Below, piece by piece: positions 42,923 to 52,219 of a DNA stretch of 61,270 nt. The translations under genes and the position numbers were made by a program. The notes beneath the pieces are model-generated. The model made no database searches, was not told where the DNA came from, and saw only the letters and a program-made list of their open reading frames with translations. Source of the DNA: an uncultured Roseibium sp. (GTDB lineage Bacteria > Pseudomonadota > Alphaproteobacteria > Rhizobiales > Stappiaceae). The stretch is taken from contig NZ_CANMNP010000023.1 of assembly GCF_947499295.1 (NCBI RefSeq), positions 1 to 61,270 of the forward strand. Direction: 5' to 3'. Each line of letters starts with the position of its first letter. Positions within the stretch are counted from its first letter, which is position 1.

Positions 42923-43219
42923 ATGGCACGCCGTTGCGAACTCTCCGGCAAAGATGTGATGACGGGCAACAACGTCTCTCACGCGAACAACAAGTCCCGC
43001 CGCCGGTTCCTGCCGAACCTGTGCAATGTCTCTCTGCTGAGCGACACGCTTGGCGAAAGCTTCAAGCTGAAGGTCAGTGCGCATGCACTGCGTTCCGTTG
43101 AGCATCGTGGTGGTCTTGACGCATATCTTCTGAAAGCCAGCGATGCTGAGCTTTCAACAGCTGCTCGCAAGATCAAAACCAGCATCAAGCGCAAGCAGGC
43201 CGAAGCCGTAGCCGCTTAA
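42923..43219 (+). CDS. rpmB: 50S ribosomal protein L28
   Basis: Predicted protein of 98 residues, started at 42923 with AAGG 8 bases upstream. It begins MARRCELSGKDVMTGNNVSHANNKSRRRF (in pieces), the L28 signature. It is a component of the large ribosomal subunit. The queuosine precursor transporter gene follows after 20 bases, so both may share a transcript. Confidence 0.98.
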   Translation: MARRCELSGKDVMTGNNVSHANNKSRRRFLPNLCNVSLLSDTLGESFKLKVSAHALRSVEHRGGLDAYLLKASDAELSTAARKIKTSIKRKQAEAVAA

Positions 43220-43238
43220 TTCCCGTTAGGGCATAAAA

Positions 43239-43925
43239 ATGACAGACACCCGGAGCTTCTCCGTGGGCCATTACGCCATCGCGATCCTCGCGATGGCGCT
43301 CGTTGTTGTGGCCTCCAACTACCTCGTTCAATTTCCCGTGCAGCAAATCGTCGGTGGTATCAATCTGGCCGATACGCTGACCTGGGGCGCGTTCACGTAC
43401 CCAATTGCGTTTTTGGTGACGGACCTGACCAATCGCCGTTTCGGACCAACAGCCGCACGCAGAGTGGTTATTTCCGGCTTTGTTCTGGCAATCGTCATTC
43501 CGCTGCTTTTCTGGACAGCCGATGAAGCCTTCACCACGCCGCGCATCCTGATTGCGTCCGGTACAGCCTTCCTGGTGGCTCAGTTGCTCGACGTGACGAT
43601 CTTTGACCGCCTGCGCCGGATGGCTTGGTGGAAAGCGCCGATCACTTCGTCGCTGATCGGCTCGATGATCGATACCATCCTGTTCTTTGGTATCGCCTTC
43701 GCCGCTAGCTTTGCTTTCATTGACGGGTTCTTCGGCATGGACAACGGTTCTTTGGCATTCCCGGTTCCGTTCCTCGGGATCAGCGAAGGAACACAGACAC
43801 TGTTGTGGGTGTCGCTGGCAGCCGGAGACTTCCTCGTGAAGATGCTGGTAGCAGTTGCCTTGCTTGCACCTTACCGGATTGTCCTTGGTCTATTCCAGCC
43901 GGTTCCCAACGGATCTGCTGCCTGA
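43239..43925 (+). CDS. Queuosine precursor transporter (VUT family, YhhQ-like)
   Basis: Predicted protein of 228 residues with five to six membrane segments. The family patterns are VASNYLVQFP, TWGAFTYPIAFLVTDLTNRRFG (in pieces), LDVTIFDRLRR and the inner TSSLIGSMIDTILFFGIAF. VUT/YhhQ proteins import 7-cyano-7-deazaguanine or 7-aminomethyl-7-deazaguanine for tRNA queuosine modification. Located in the inner membrane. It is followed by a terminator. Confidence 0.9.
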   Translation: MTDTRSFSVGHYAIAILAMALVVVASNYLVQFPVQQIVGGINLADTLTWGAFTYPIAFLVTDLTNRRFGPTAARRVVISGFVLAIVIPLLFWTADEAFTTPRILIASGTAFLVAQLLDVTIFDRLRRMAWWKAPITSSLIGSMIDTILFFGIAFAASFAFIDGFFGMDNGSLAFPVPFLGISEGTQTLLWVSLAAGDFLVKMLVAVALLAPYRIVLGLFQPVPNGSAA

Positions 43926-43950
43926 GGCGACCAGGACACTGTTACTTCTT

Positions 43951-43980
43951 AAATGGCGCTCAATCGGGCGCCATTTCTTG
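43951..43980 (+). terminator. Terminator after the VUT transporter gene
   Basis: AAATGGCGC (43951-43959) and GCGCCATTT (43968-43976) form a perfect 9-bp stem with an 8-base loop, ending in a T-rich run (ATTTCTTGTTTC), 26 bases after the stop codon. Confidence 0.85.
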
Positions 43981-44093
43981 TTTCAGGCTGACTTGCGATC
44001 CGCCTTGAATGCTGTGGTGTTGCCGCAATTGCTTTCCTGGCTGAAACACAGCAGGTTTAAACATTTCCTGACCAGGTCCATTGGATGTAAAGC

Positions 44094-44486
44094 ATGAAGA
44101 AGTTTGAGGGCGGTTGTCTGTGCGGCAAAGTGCGTTTTGTCGCGTCTGGGAAGCCCTATCGCGTCGGTCTGTGTCACTGCATGGACTGCCGTAAGCAGCA
44201 TGGCGCGCTCTTTCATGCTTCCGCGGTCTTTCCGGAAGATGCAGTGATCATCGAGGGAGACGTGAAAGAATTTGCTGGGCGTTACTTTTGCCCGGAATGC
44301 GGCTCGTCCGTTTACTCCCGCACATTGGACGAGATCGAGGTCAATCTGGGTGCACTGGACGCACCGGATCAGCTCACGCCAACCTATGAACTCTGGACCA
44401 TTCGCCGGGAAAACTGGTTGCCTGAGTTTCCACTCAAGACGATGTATGACCGGGATCGCACGTCGAAGGATCGCTCAGAAGATTGA
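44094..44486 (+). CDS. GFA-family zinc protein
   Basis: Predicted protein of 130 residues. The zinc-binding cysteines of the GFA/CENP-V fold are all present: GGCLCGKVRF, GLCHCMDCRKQHG and YFCPECGSSVY. Members were named after glutathione-dependent formaldehyde-activating enzyme, but most have no tested reaction. It is a stand-alone cytoplasmic gene, convergent with the phytase-like gene. Confidence 0.93.
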   Translation: MKKFEGGCLCGKVRFVASGKPYRVGLCHCMDCRKQHGALFHASAVFPEDAVIIEGDVKEFAGRYFCPECGSSVYSRTLDEIEVNLGALDAPDQLTPTYELWTIRRENWLPEFPLKTMYDRDRTSKDRSED

Positions 44487-44566
44487 GGTGAATGCGGCCA
44501 TCCTGGCGCATGCAAGGAACTCATTTCTGTATTCATACAAGGGTCAGATGGAAGGAAACAAACAGG

Positions 44567-45613
44567 TTAGTCATCCAGTCGAAACCGCAAGAACACCGTT
44601 CTTTGCAGCAAGGAGCGGTTGTTGTCGGAAAGAAGCGTCAGAATAGTTTCACCCTTGTCGTTCTGGTGAATGCTGAGTGCTTCCATGTTGTCGATCTGAT
44701 AGCCGTAGTCTGCTTCCAACAGGATTTCACCTTCGAGTTTCGCGCCCGGTAAAATCGAAGCGGCTTCAAACCGCCGCAATCGCAGACCGATCAGGTCTCG
44801 CAGATTAAAGCGGCGCTCCATCAGCACTAGATCACCATTTGGTAAAAACGCTGCGTCCGTTGCATCGAAACGATCCTCGCGATTGATGCTGAAACGTTCC
44901 GTACCATCGGGGCGGACAATGTAGCCCTTGAGGTCCTGAAAATCGCTCGGAGAAGTTTCCGCAATGGCAATCAGCTTTCCGGCCAGGGGGCTGTCGGCAG
45001 GCGATGCTGCCAGTGATTCCAGACCCGCATTGCGCGGCAGTCCCCTGATTTCGTCGACAAGGGCAACCTCGCCGATCATATGTTCCTTGCCGGTGGCAAG
45101 CGGCCAGGGATAGTGATAGATGGCATTGCGCGTTTCAGCGGTCACATAAAGACCAGTCTCTGAAAGTGTCAGGGCTTCCGTATCGTGGCCCCAGCGCGCG
45201 GTTAGTGTTTTGCCGTCATGGCCGAGCAGTTGGGCGTAAGAGACATCTTTGATGTCGAGTGGGCGTCCGTCCGGAGCCTGTTCGATGGCGCCTGTGACCC
45301 AATGACCATTGTCGGTCACCGCCAGAAAGCGATCACCGCCATCCAGACTGATCAGGCCGGAGAGGCCGCCGATCTTCCGATCCGACGCCAGAAGCTCCAG
45401 TCCGCCAAGAAATGTCAGCTTCCCGAACTCGGTGTCTTCATGACCGATCCGGAATGTCTCGATGTTCTTTGTGCGAACCTTTACCGGTTCGCCCTGCGAC
45501 AGCAATTGCTGTGCGAGTGCATGATCTTGCCAGGTGACCAAAGTGCACAGGAACATCACGGCCGCGACTAGGCATCCTCTGATGTTGCGACGTTTTCCCG
45601 GTGCCTGCGTCAT
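44567..45613 (-). CDS. Esterase-like-activity-of-phytase family protein
   Basis: Predicted protein of 348 residues with a signal peptide (residues 1-35, ending HALAQ). Repeated propeller-like segments are FGKLTFLGGLELLASDRKIGGLSGL (in pieces), DGGDRFLAVTDNGHW, and NMEALSIHQNDKGETILTLLSDNNRS (in pieces). These match the phytase-like esterase family, periplasmic and of unproven function. It lies 11 bases after the cobT stop and so may be read with cobS-cobT. Confidence 0.85.
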   Translation of the reverse strand: MTQAPGKRRNIRGCLVAAVMFLCTLVTWQDHALAQQLLSQGEPVKVRTKNIETFRIGHEDTEFGKLTFLGGLELLASDRKIGGLSGLISLDGGDRFLAVTDNGHWVTGAIEQAPDGRPLDIKDVSYAQLLGHDGKTLTARWGHDTEALTLSETGLYVTAETRNAIYHYPWPLATGKEHMIGEVALVDEIRGLPRNAGLESLAASPADSPLAGKLIAIAETSPSDFQDLKGYIVRPDGTERFSINREDRFDATDAAFLPNGDLVLMERRFNLRDLIGLRLRRFEAASILPGAKLEGEILLEADYGYQIDNMEALSIHQNDKGETILTLLSDNNRSLLQRTVFLRFRLDD

Positions 45614-45624
45614 TTGCTCAAGTG

Positions 45625-47532
45625 TTATCGCCGCCCAGCTCGGCGCCGGCCGCGGGTCTGCAGTGAGGTGTCGACTTCGTCGTCAAACAGATCAGCAAGC
45701 TGATCAGTCATCGCCCCGGCAAGTTCTTCGGCATCGACAATGGTGACGGCCCTTCGGTAATAGCGGGTTACATCGTGCCCGATCCCGATGGCAATCAGCT
45801 CCACCGGAGATCTGGTTTCAATGTCTTCGATCACATAGCGCAGATGCCGCTCGAGATAGTTGCCCGGATTGACCGACAGCGTTGTGTCGTCTACCGGCGC
45901 GCCATCCGAAATCATCATGAGGATCCGGCGCTGTTCCGGGCGGGCCAGAAGCCGGTCATGGGCCCAGAGAAGCGCTTCGCCGTCAATGTTCTCCTTCAGC
46001 AGGCCTTCGCGCATCATCAGGCCCAGGTTTCGCCTTGCACGGCGCCAGGGAGCGTCAGCGGATTTGTAGATGATATGGCGCAGATCGTTGAGGCGCCCGG
46101 GTGTCGGTGGTTTTCCGGCTCCAATCCAGCTTTCCCGCGACTGTCCACCTTTCCAGGCCTTGGTGGTAAAGCCCAGGATTTCCACCTTCACGCCGCAGCG
46201 CTCCAAGGTGCGCGCGAGAATATCGGCGCATGTGGCAGCTACTGTTATGGGTCGTCCGCGCATGGATCCCGAATTGTCCAGAAGCAGCGTTACCACCGTG
46301 TCGCGGAAATTGGTGTCGCGTTCCTGTTTGAACGCAAGCGGAGCCATCGGATCCGTGACCGCGCGTGTCAGGCGTGCGGTATCCAGAAGACCCTCTTCCA
46401 GATCAAAGTCCCAGGCACGGCTCTGCTGGGCCATCAGTTTGCGTTGCAGGCGGTTGGCAAGTCGGGCCACGGCTCCTTGCAAGTGCGTCAGCTGTTTGTC
46501 GAGAAAGCCGCGAAGTCTATCAAGCTCAGCGCTATCGCACAGCTCTTCCGCCGTTACCGTTTCGTCGAACTGGAAGGTAAAGACACGATAGTCAGTCTCG
46601 GGACGGTTGGAAAACGGGCTCTCGGACCTCTCGCTTTCTCCAGGCTCCTCGGAGTCCTCGATCATATCCTGCTCGGCGAAGTCGTCCATGTCGGCTTCGG
46701 CAGCTTCCGTATCGCCGCTGTCCTGCTCTTCGCTGGACATGTCCATGTCCTGAGGTGAGGATTCCTGTTCGCCGGTGTTTTCCTCGCTGTCGTCTCCTGT
46801 TTCGGCTTCGTCGTTGTTGCCGTCATCCTCGTTTTGGTCAGGGTCCATTTCATCGTCGGTATCGCCAATCTCGTCGGCCATATCGAGCGATTTCAAAACG
46901 TCCCGCAAACGAGCGGCAAAGAGAGACTGATCTTCGACTTCCGCTTCCAGGCGATCCAAGTCCCCGCCTGCTTTGTCTTCAACCCATCCGCGCCACATAT
47001 CGACGAGTTTTTCCGCGCTCTCCGGCGGCTTGGCACCGGTCAGCCTTTCGCGAACGATGAGAGACAGAGCGTCTTGAAGCGGCGCATCTTCCCGGCTGGC
47101 AACATCCGCGGCTCCTGATTTGCGGAACCGGTCATCCAGCATCACTGCCAGGTTGTCGGCAACACCCTGCATCCGGCGCGCACCAACAGCCTCACAGCGT
47201 GCTTGCTCAACGGCTTCGAAGATGGCCCGGGCTTCCGGTCCCTGCGGCATGTTCTTGGCGTGAACGGCCTTGTCATGGCAGGCAATGCGCAATGCCATGG
47301 AATCCGACAGGCCTCGCGTTACTGCCACTTCGTGGGCATTGACCTTTCGAGAGGGTTCCGGCAACCGGGCGGACATGCCGGACAGTCCCGGACGGTCACC
47401 GGAAAAAACGACTTCCAGCTCCGACTCACCGGAAATGGCCCGCATGGTGCCGCTGACCGATTGCTTGAACGGTTCGGTACTTGGTGCGGGCTTGTTTCCC
47501 GGAAGTGTGTTGTGTCCTGGCCTCGGCGCCAT
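45625..47532 (-). CDS. cobT: Aerobic cobaltochelatase subunit CobT
   Basis: Predicted protein of 635 residues. It has an N-terminal domain, a strongly acidic central region of about 110 residues (about 205-315, rich in Asp and Glu), and a C-terminal von Willebrand A domain with MIDAS motif LLDNSGSMRG. With CobS and CobN it inserts cobalt into hydrogenobyrinic a,c-diamide in aerobic vitamin B12 synthesis, using ATP. CobN is not in the window. It is 7 bases downstream of cobS. Confidence 0.96.
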   Translation of the reverse strand: MAPRPGHNTLPGNKPAPSTEPFKQSVSGTMRAISGESELEVVFSGDRPGLSGMSARLPEPSRKVNAHEVAVTRGLSDSMALRIACHDKAVHAKNMPQGPEARAIFEAVEQARCEAVGARRMQGVADNLAVMLDDRFRKSGAADVASREDAPLQDALSLIVRERLTGAKPPESAEKLVDMWRGWVEDKAGGDLDRLEAEVEDQSLFAARLRDVLKSLDMADEIGDTDDEMDPDQNEDDGNNDEAETGDDSEENTGEQESSPQDMDMSSEEQDSGDTEAAEADMDDFAEQDMIEDSEEPGESERSESPFSNRPETDYRVFTFQFDETVTAEELCDSAELDRLRGFLDKQLTHLQGAVARLANRLQRKLMAQQSRAWDFDLEEGLLDTARLTRAVTDPMAPLAFKQERDTNFRDTVVTLLLDNSGSMRGRPITVAATCADILARTLERCGVKVEILGFTTKAWKGGQSRESWIGAGKPPTPGRLNDLRHIIYKSADAPWRRARRNLGLMMREGLLKENIDGEALLWAHDRLLARPEQRRILMMISDGAPVDDTTLSVNPGNYLERHLRYVIEDIETRSPVELIAIGIGHDVTRYYRRAVTIVDAEELAGAMTDQLADLFDDEVDTSLQTRGRRRAGRR

Positions 47533-47539
47533 ACTACCC

Positions 47540-48526
47540 TCAGCTCATGACGACATTTACAGAAGATTCCGGCAGATCTTCACCGAAACAGCGTTGATAG
47601 AACTCCGCGACCAGCGATTGTTCCATGTCGTCGCATTTGTTGAGGAAGGTCAGTCTGAAGGCAAACCCGACATCGCCGAAAATTTCGGCATTTTCCGCCC
47701 AGGTGATGACTGTTCTCGGGCTCATCACCGTGGACAGATCGCCATTGATGAATGCGTTTCTGGTCATGTCCGCCAGACGCACCATTTTGGAGACAATAGT
47801 GCGGCCTTCGTCTGTCTGGAAATGCTTTGCCTTCGACAGAACGATGTCGACTTCATTGTCATGCGGAAGGTAGTTCAGCGTTGTGACAATGGACCACCGG
47901 TCCATCTGAGCCTGGTTGATCTGCTGGGTGCCGTGATAAAGGCCGGAGGTGTCACCGAGACCCACAGTATTTGCAGTTGCAAACAGACGGAAGGCAGCGT
48001 GCGGGCGGATAACCCGGCTTTGATCGAGCAAGGTCAAGCGGCCCGACGATTCCAGAATTCGCTGAATCACAAACATCACGTCAGGGCGGCCGGCATCATA
48101 TTCGTCGAACACAAGCGCGACATTATGCTGGTAAGCCCAGGGCAGAATGCCGTCCTTGAACTCGGTGACCTGCAGACCGTCCTTGATGACAATCGCATCC
48201 TTGCCGACAAGGTCGATACGCGAGATGTGGCTGTCCAGGTTGACGCGGATACAGGGCCAGTTGAGACGGGCTGCAACCTGCTCGATATGGGTTGACTTGC
48301 CCGTGCCGTGATAGCCGGTCACCATGACGCGCCGATTGTGTGCAAAGCCTGCCAGAATGGCCAAAGTGGTGGCCCGGTCGAACAGGTAGTCCTCATCGCG
48401 CTCGGGCACATGCTCGGATGCAGCGGAAAACGCCGGTACCTTGAGGTTCGACTTGAAGCCGAAAACTTCACTTACGGAAACTTCAGTATCCGGCATGGCC
48501 ATAGCCGCGGTCGTCGTCTCAGTCAT
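47540..48526 (-). CDS. cobS: Aerobic cobaltochelatase subunit CobS
   Basis: Predicted protein of 328 residues, started at 48526 (MTETTTAA) with GGAGG 4 bases upstream. AAA+ ATPase with Walker A GYHGTGKST near residue 70 and Walker B VALVFDEYD. The ring of CobS with CobT drives cobalt insertion by CobN. It forms an operon with cobT. Confidence 0.97.
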   Translation of the reverse strand: MTETTTAAMAMPDTEVSVSEVFGFKSNLKVPAFSAASEHVPERDEDYLFDRATTLAILAGFAHNRRVMVTGYHGTGKSTHIEQVAARLNWPCIRVNLDSHISRIDLVGKDAIVIKDGLQVTEFKDGILPWAYQHNVALVFDEYDAGRPDVMFVIQRILESSGRLTLLDQSRVIRPHAAFRLFATANTVGLGDTSGLYHGTQQINQAQMDRWSIVTTLNYLPHDNEVDIVLSKAKHFQTDEGRTIVSKMVRLADMTRNAFINGDLSTVMSPRTVITWAENAEIFGDVGFAFRLTFLNKCDDMEQSLVAEFYQRCFGEDLPESSVNVVMS

Positions 48527-48591
48527 CAGTCCTCCGCTGTCCCGAATGTCGGGAAGGGTCATTTGGGGAAAGCCTGCAGGACCCTGCGGGC

Positions 48592-49182
48592 TTAAAGGAA
48601 ACCGGCTTTTTTCAGGACGTTGTAGGCCTGAATGATCTCCCGCAGGCGGTCTTCGGAAGACCTGTCACCGCCATTGGCATCCGGATGGTTCAACTTAACA
48701 AGCTCTTTATAGCGCGCTTTGATTTCATCGCCACGGGCTGTGTATGGCAGATTGAGCACATCCAGGGAGCGTTTTTCAAGCGTTAGTAATTTTCTTTGGC
48801 GCGGACGGCGTATGGATTCTGCACGGCGTTGCGCGTTGGAGCGCATGCCTTCCCTCGGGTCGAACCCGTCCGGCCCATCTGCTGCCTGCCGATTCACACC
48901 CATTTTCCAGGTCGGGCGATGTCCCGTCAGACTATCCTTTTGATAGCTCCGGACATCGTCGTCACCCATGCCGTTGAAATAATTGTAGGACTTGTTGTAC
49001 TCGCGGACATGGTCGACACAGAAATTAAAGTACTGTCCCTCCCGATTGCGGCCCTTGGGTGCCCGGTGCGTGCCGGGGCGCTTGCAGCCGGGGTGGTCGC
49101 ACGCCGGATGGTGATCCTGTTGCGCCCGCTCCTTGTCCGGCTTGACCCGGATACCGTCGAAAATTTTTGAATCCAGTTTCAT
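48592..49182 (-). CDS. J-domain protein with C-terminal DnaJ module
   Basis: Predicted protein of 196 residues, started at 49182 (MKLDSKIFD); no strong ribosome binding site is visible. The J domain is at the C-terminus (LDVLNLPYTARGDEIKARYKELVKLNHPDANGG in pieces, with the HPD tripeptide). The N-terminal part has a small cysteine/histidine cluster (CDHPGCKRPGTHRAP), possibly zinc-binding. It presumably stimulates an Hsp70 ATPase for a specific client; its steady neighbourhood beside cobS and bolA is known in alphaproteobacteria, but the client is not. Confidence 0.9.
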   Translation of the reverse strand: MKLDSKIFDGIRVKPDKERAQQDHHPACDHPGCKRPGTHRAPKGRNREGQYFNFCVDHVREYNKSYNYFNGMGDDDVRSYQKDSLTGHRPTWKMGVNRQAADGPDGFDPREGMRSNAQRRAESIRRPRQRKLLTLEKRSLDVLNLPYTARGDEIKARYKELVKLNHPDANGGDRSSEDRLREIIQAYNVLKKAGFL

Positions 49183-49362
49183 GGTGCGAAATATTGAAGC
49201 CTGAGCGTTGGCGGGCAACCCGCCGGTCGTTTCATTGATCCGGTATCCAAAGCTATTTTCCCTGCATTGGTTCCCGGATGTCGAGCAGCCCGAAACCATA
49301 TCAGGCCCGGTCGAACCAGCAAAGACTTGAACTTCGAATTCGCATGCGTCACATAAATGCAT

Positions 49363-49659
49363 ATGAGTACAAAACAGATCATCGCCGACAAGCTTCAGGC
49401 AGCCTTTTCCCCCTCATTTCTGAATGTCATTGACGAGTCAGACAAGCACAAGGGCCATGGCGGGTGGCGTGAAGGCGGAGAAACCCACTTCAGGGTTCAG
49501 ATTGCCTCGGCCGCCTTCGAAGGCATGAACCGTGTTGCGCGCCACAGGGCAATAAATGACCTTTTGGCAGATGAACTGGCGAGCGGCGTGCATGCTCTGG
49601 CTTTGGAGATCCGTTCCGACAGCGAACCTGATCCGCGTGCGGCAAGAGTGGCCGGCTAG
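49363..49659 (+). CDS. BolA-family protein
   Basis: Predicted protein of 98 residues, started at 49363 (MSTKQ), with an ATG 6 bases earlier as alternative. The BolA fold motifs are SDKHKGHGGWREGGETHFRV (20 residues, at about 26-46) and FEGMNRVARHRAINDLLADEL (in pieces). BolA proteins partner with monothiol glutaredoxins through a shared Fe-S cluster and affect iron and cell-envelope regulation. It is divergent from the J-domain gene. Confidence 0.95.
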   Translation: MSTKQIIADKLQAAFSPSFLNVIDESDKHKGHGGWREGGETHFRVQIASAAFEGMNRVARHRAINDLLADELASGVHALALEIRSDSEPDPRAARVAG

Positions 49660-49729
49660 CCGCTCAGCCCAGCCTTAGCCGCCTGCCTGCCCATGGGGCG
49701 GCAATTCGACTGCGAAAATCATGTCCAAC

Positions 49730-51052
49730 CTATGCCTCGATCCGCGCCGTTGGTGCGGAAACAGGTGCCTTGATACCAGGTATCTGGCCAAGCGGCATGA
49801 TGCGAAGGCGTGTGATCCGGTTTTTCTCACGGCGCAGGACCGTGAACCTGAAACCGTGGAACGTGAAAATCTGACGTTCTTCCGGAATCATGCGCGCTTC
49901 ATGAATGACGAGACCGGCGATCGTGGTCGCCTCATCGTCAGGCAGGCTCCAGTCAGCCGCACGGTTGAGGTCACGGATCGGCACTGATCCGTCGACAATT
50001 ACCGAGCCGTCAGCTTGAGGCCTCAAGCCTTCCAGTTCCACATCGTGTTCGTCCGCGATTTCCCCAACGATTTCTTCCAGAATGTCTTCCAGGGTCACAA
50101 GGCCCATCACCTCGCCATACTCGTCCACGACGAGAGAGAAGTGCGACTTGTGCCGCAGGAAAGCGTTCAACTGATCCTGAAGGCTGGTCGTGTCGGGCAC
50201 GAACCATACAGGTGCGGCAATATCAAGAATGTTGATGCCGTCGGTTCCGCTATCGGTGGCGTGCAATGCGCGCAGCAAATCCTTTGCATGAAGAACGCCT
50301 ACAAAATTATCACTTTCACCGCGCCAGATAGGCAGCCTCGTATACGGCGAAGCTAGGGCGGCTTCGACAAGCTTTGCAGGGTCCTCGTCAGCATTCAGGG
50401 CGGCCATGTTGGTCCTGTGAACCATGACGTCGGACACTTCCAGTTCGGCTAGGTCCAAGAGACCGCCCAACCGGTCGCGTTCGCCTTTTTCCAGGCCGCC
50501 TTCGATGTGCTGAAGATCAACGGCGCCACGCAGTTCTTCATGCGCGGACAAGATGAAGGTGTCAGCTCCGACATTGATGCCGACAACCCGCAAGATCATC
50601 CTGACGATCACCTCGACGCCAGCAACAACAGGTCCGAAGACAGCAACCACCACCCGCACAATGGGTGAAACCATCACGGCAAATCGTTCCGGATTGGAGA
50701 TGGCCCATGTTTTCGGAAGAACCTCTGCAAATACAAGGACCAGCGCCGTCATGACCAGGGTCGCCAAAGCGACGCCCGCTTCGCCGAAAAGCGAGAGGAA
50801 GACACTTGTCGCGAGCGCGGACGCCAGAATATTGACCAGGTTGTTGCCAAGCAGCAGCGCGCCAATCAGCCTTTCCCTGTTCGCAATCAGCCGGCTGGCC
50901 ACTCGGGCCCGCCAGTCACCGTTCTTTTCGATCTGGTGCATGCGCGCCCGCGAAGCCGCAGTCAGCGCCGTTTCGGAGCCGGAGAAGAAACCGGACAGGA
51001 ACAGAAGCACCAGAATGGCGCCGACCGCCAGCCAGAGAGACGTTTCCATCAT
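49730..51052 (-). CDS. CNNM/CorC-type transporter-associated protein
   Basis: Predicted protein of 440 residues. An N-terminal DUF21 membrane domain of about four segments includes SGFFSGSETALTAASRARMHQIEK (in pieces), followed by paired CBS domains (residues 210-340, VMVHRTNMAAL; LVTLEDILEEIVGEIADEHD) and a CorC-HlyC C-terminal domain. Family members act in magnesium/cobalt transport or efflux. The ATG overlaps the aroB stop codon (ATGA), so the order aroK-aroB-this gene is one operon. Confidence 0.93.
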   Translation of the reverse strand: MMETSLWLAVGAILVLLFLSGFFSGSETALTAASRARMHQIEKNGDWRARVASRLIANRERLIGALLLGNNLVNILASALATSVFLSLFGEAGVALATLVMTALVLVFAEVLPKTWAISNPERFAVMVSPIVRVVVAVFGPVVAGVEVIVRMILRVVGINVGADTFILSAHEELRGAVDLQHIEGGLEKGERDRLGGLLDLAELEVSDVMVHRTNMAALNADEDPAKLVEAALASPYTRLPIWRGESDNFVGVLHAKDLLRALHATDSGTDGINILDIAAPVWFVPDTTSLQDQLNAFLRHKSHFSLVVDEYGEVMGLVTLEDILEEIVGEIADEHDVELEGLRPQADGSVIVDGSVPIRDLNRAADWSLPDDEATTIAGLVIHEARMIPEERQIFTFHGFRFTVLRREKNRITRLRIMPLGQIPGIKAPVSAPTARIEA

Positions 51053-52197
51053 GTTTCAAGTTTCTCCTTGAGAAAATCCGATACCAGTGCCGGATCGACA
51101 CCTTTTTCAACAAAGGCTTCACCGACACCGCGGGTCAGAATGAACGTGAGTGCGCCGCGGCTGACTTTTTTGTCCTGAGCGATGATGTCCATGAATGTTT
51201 CTGCAGGTGGCAGCTGGCCTGGAACATCTTTCAACGTTACCGGAAGCCCAACATCGGTCAGGTGTTTTTCGACACGCGCAACAGTGGCCTCGCCAATCAG
51301 CTGCAGCCTCTGTGAAAACTCGTGCGCCAGCATCATGCCGATCGAGACGCCTTCTCCGTGAACGACACGCTCGGTTTCATACGAAACGGCGGCTTCCAGA
51401 GCGTGGCCGAAAGTGTGGCCGAGATTGAGCAACGCACGCCGTCCTGCTTCCAGTTCATCAGCAGCCACAACATCGGCTTTGGCCTGGCAAGACCGGGCGA
51501 CGGCTTCGTCGCGTTCGGGGCCCCCCGCAAAAACCGCCTTCCAATTGGCTTCGAGCCAGCAAAAGAAAGGTTCGTCTCCGAGAAGGCCATATTTGGCGAC
51601 TTCCGCATAACCTGCACGAAAGTCGCGGATCGGCAATGTGTCCAGAATAGCCGTGTCGGCAAGCACCAACGCGGGTTGATGGAATGCGCCAATCAGGTTT
51701 TTGCCATGGCGGGCGTTTATGCCGGTTTTGCCGCCGACAGAGCTGTCTACCTGAGCCAGCAGCGTCGTGGGTACCTGGATGAAAGTCATGCCGCGACGGA
51801 CAGCAGACGCAACAAAGCCCGTCAGGTCGCCAACGACACCGCCGCCGAGCGCGACAATACCATCGCCGCGTTCCAGACGTGCCGCCAGGACCTCGTCACA
51901 CAGGCGTTCGAATTGCCGAAAGCACTTGCTGCTTTCACCGCTGGGCACGGTCAGCACGGTGTGCTCAAGGCCTGCGGCCTTGAGGCTTTCGGAAAACGCT
52001 GGCTGATGCAGTTTCGCGACGGTCTCGTCAACAATCACCGCGAGGCGAGCTCCGGGCAAGACGGCTGCGATTTCAGAGCCGGCCGCATCCAACAGGCCGC
52101 GACCGATCTTGATATCGTAGCTTCTGGCGCCAAGATCGACTTTGACTTGAGTTCGCTCTGCTTCCGCTGCTTCAGCCACGTTTGCTTCCATTGTCAT
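51049..52197 (-). CDS. aroB: 3-dehydroquinate synthase
   Basis: Predicted protein of 382 residues from 52197 (MTMEANVAE); the frame is open to 52260, inside aroK. Key patterns: TVPSGESSKCFRQFE, GDGIVALGGGVVGDLTGFVA, QVPTTLLAQVDSSVGGKTGIN and LGHTFGHALEA with zinc-binding His residues. It converts DAHP to 3-dehydroquinate in the shikimate pathway with NAD as cofactor. Lies between aroK and the CNNM-type gene. Confidence 0.96.
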   Translation of the reverse strand: MTMEANVAEAAEAERTQVKVDLGARSYDIKIGRGLLDAAGSEIAAVLPGARLAVIVDETVAKLHQPAFSESLKAAGLEHTVLTVPSGESSKCFRQFERLCDEVLAARLERGDGIVALGGGVVGDLTGFVASAVRRGMTFIQVPTTLLAQVDSSVGGKTGINARHGKNLIGAFHQPALVLADTAILDTLPIRDFRAGYAEVAKYGLLGDEPFFCWLEANWKAVFAGGPERDEAVARSCQAKADVVAADELEAGRRALLNLGHTFGHALEAAVSYETERVVHGEGVSIGMMLAHEFSQRLQLIGEATVARVEKHLTDVGLPVTLKDVPGQLPPAETFMDIIAQDKKVSRGALTFILTRGVGEAFVEKGVDPALVSDFLKEKLET

Positions 52198-52219
52198 TTT
52201 GTCTTTGAATTTCTGTGTT

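Noticed and set aside
45775..46758. Plus-strand ORF of 327 codons
   Set aside because: Antisense to cobT; no domain and no ribosome binding site.
46620..46860. Repetitive stretch in cobT resembling a repeat array
   Set aside because: It encodes the known acidic linker of CobT (runs of Asp/Glu codons), not a separate repeat or CRISPR.
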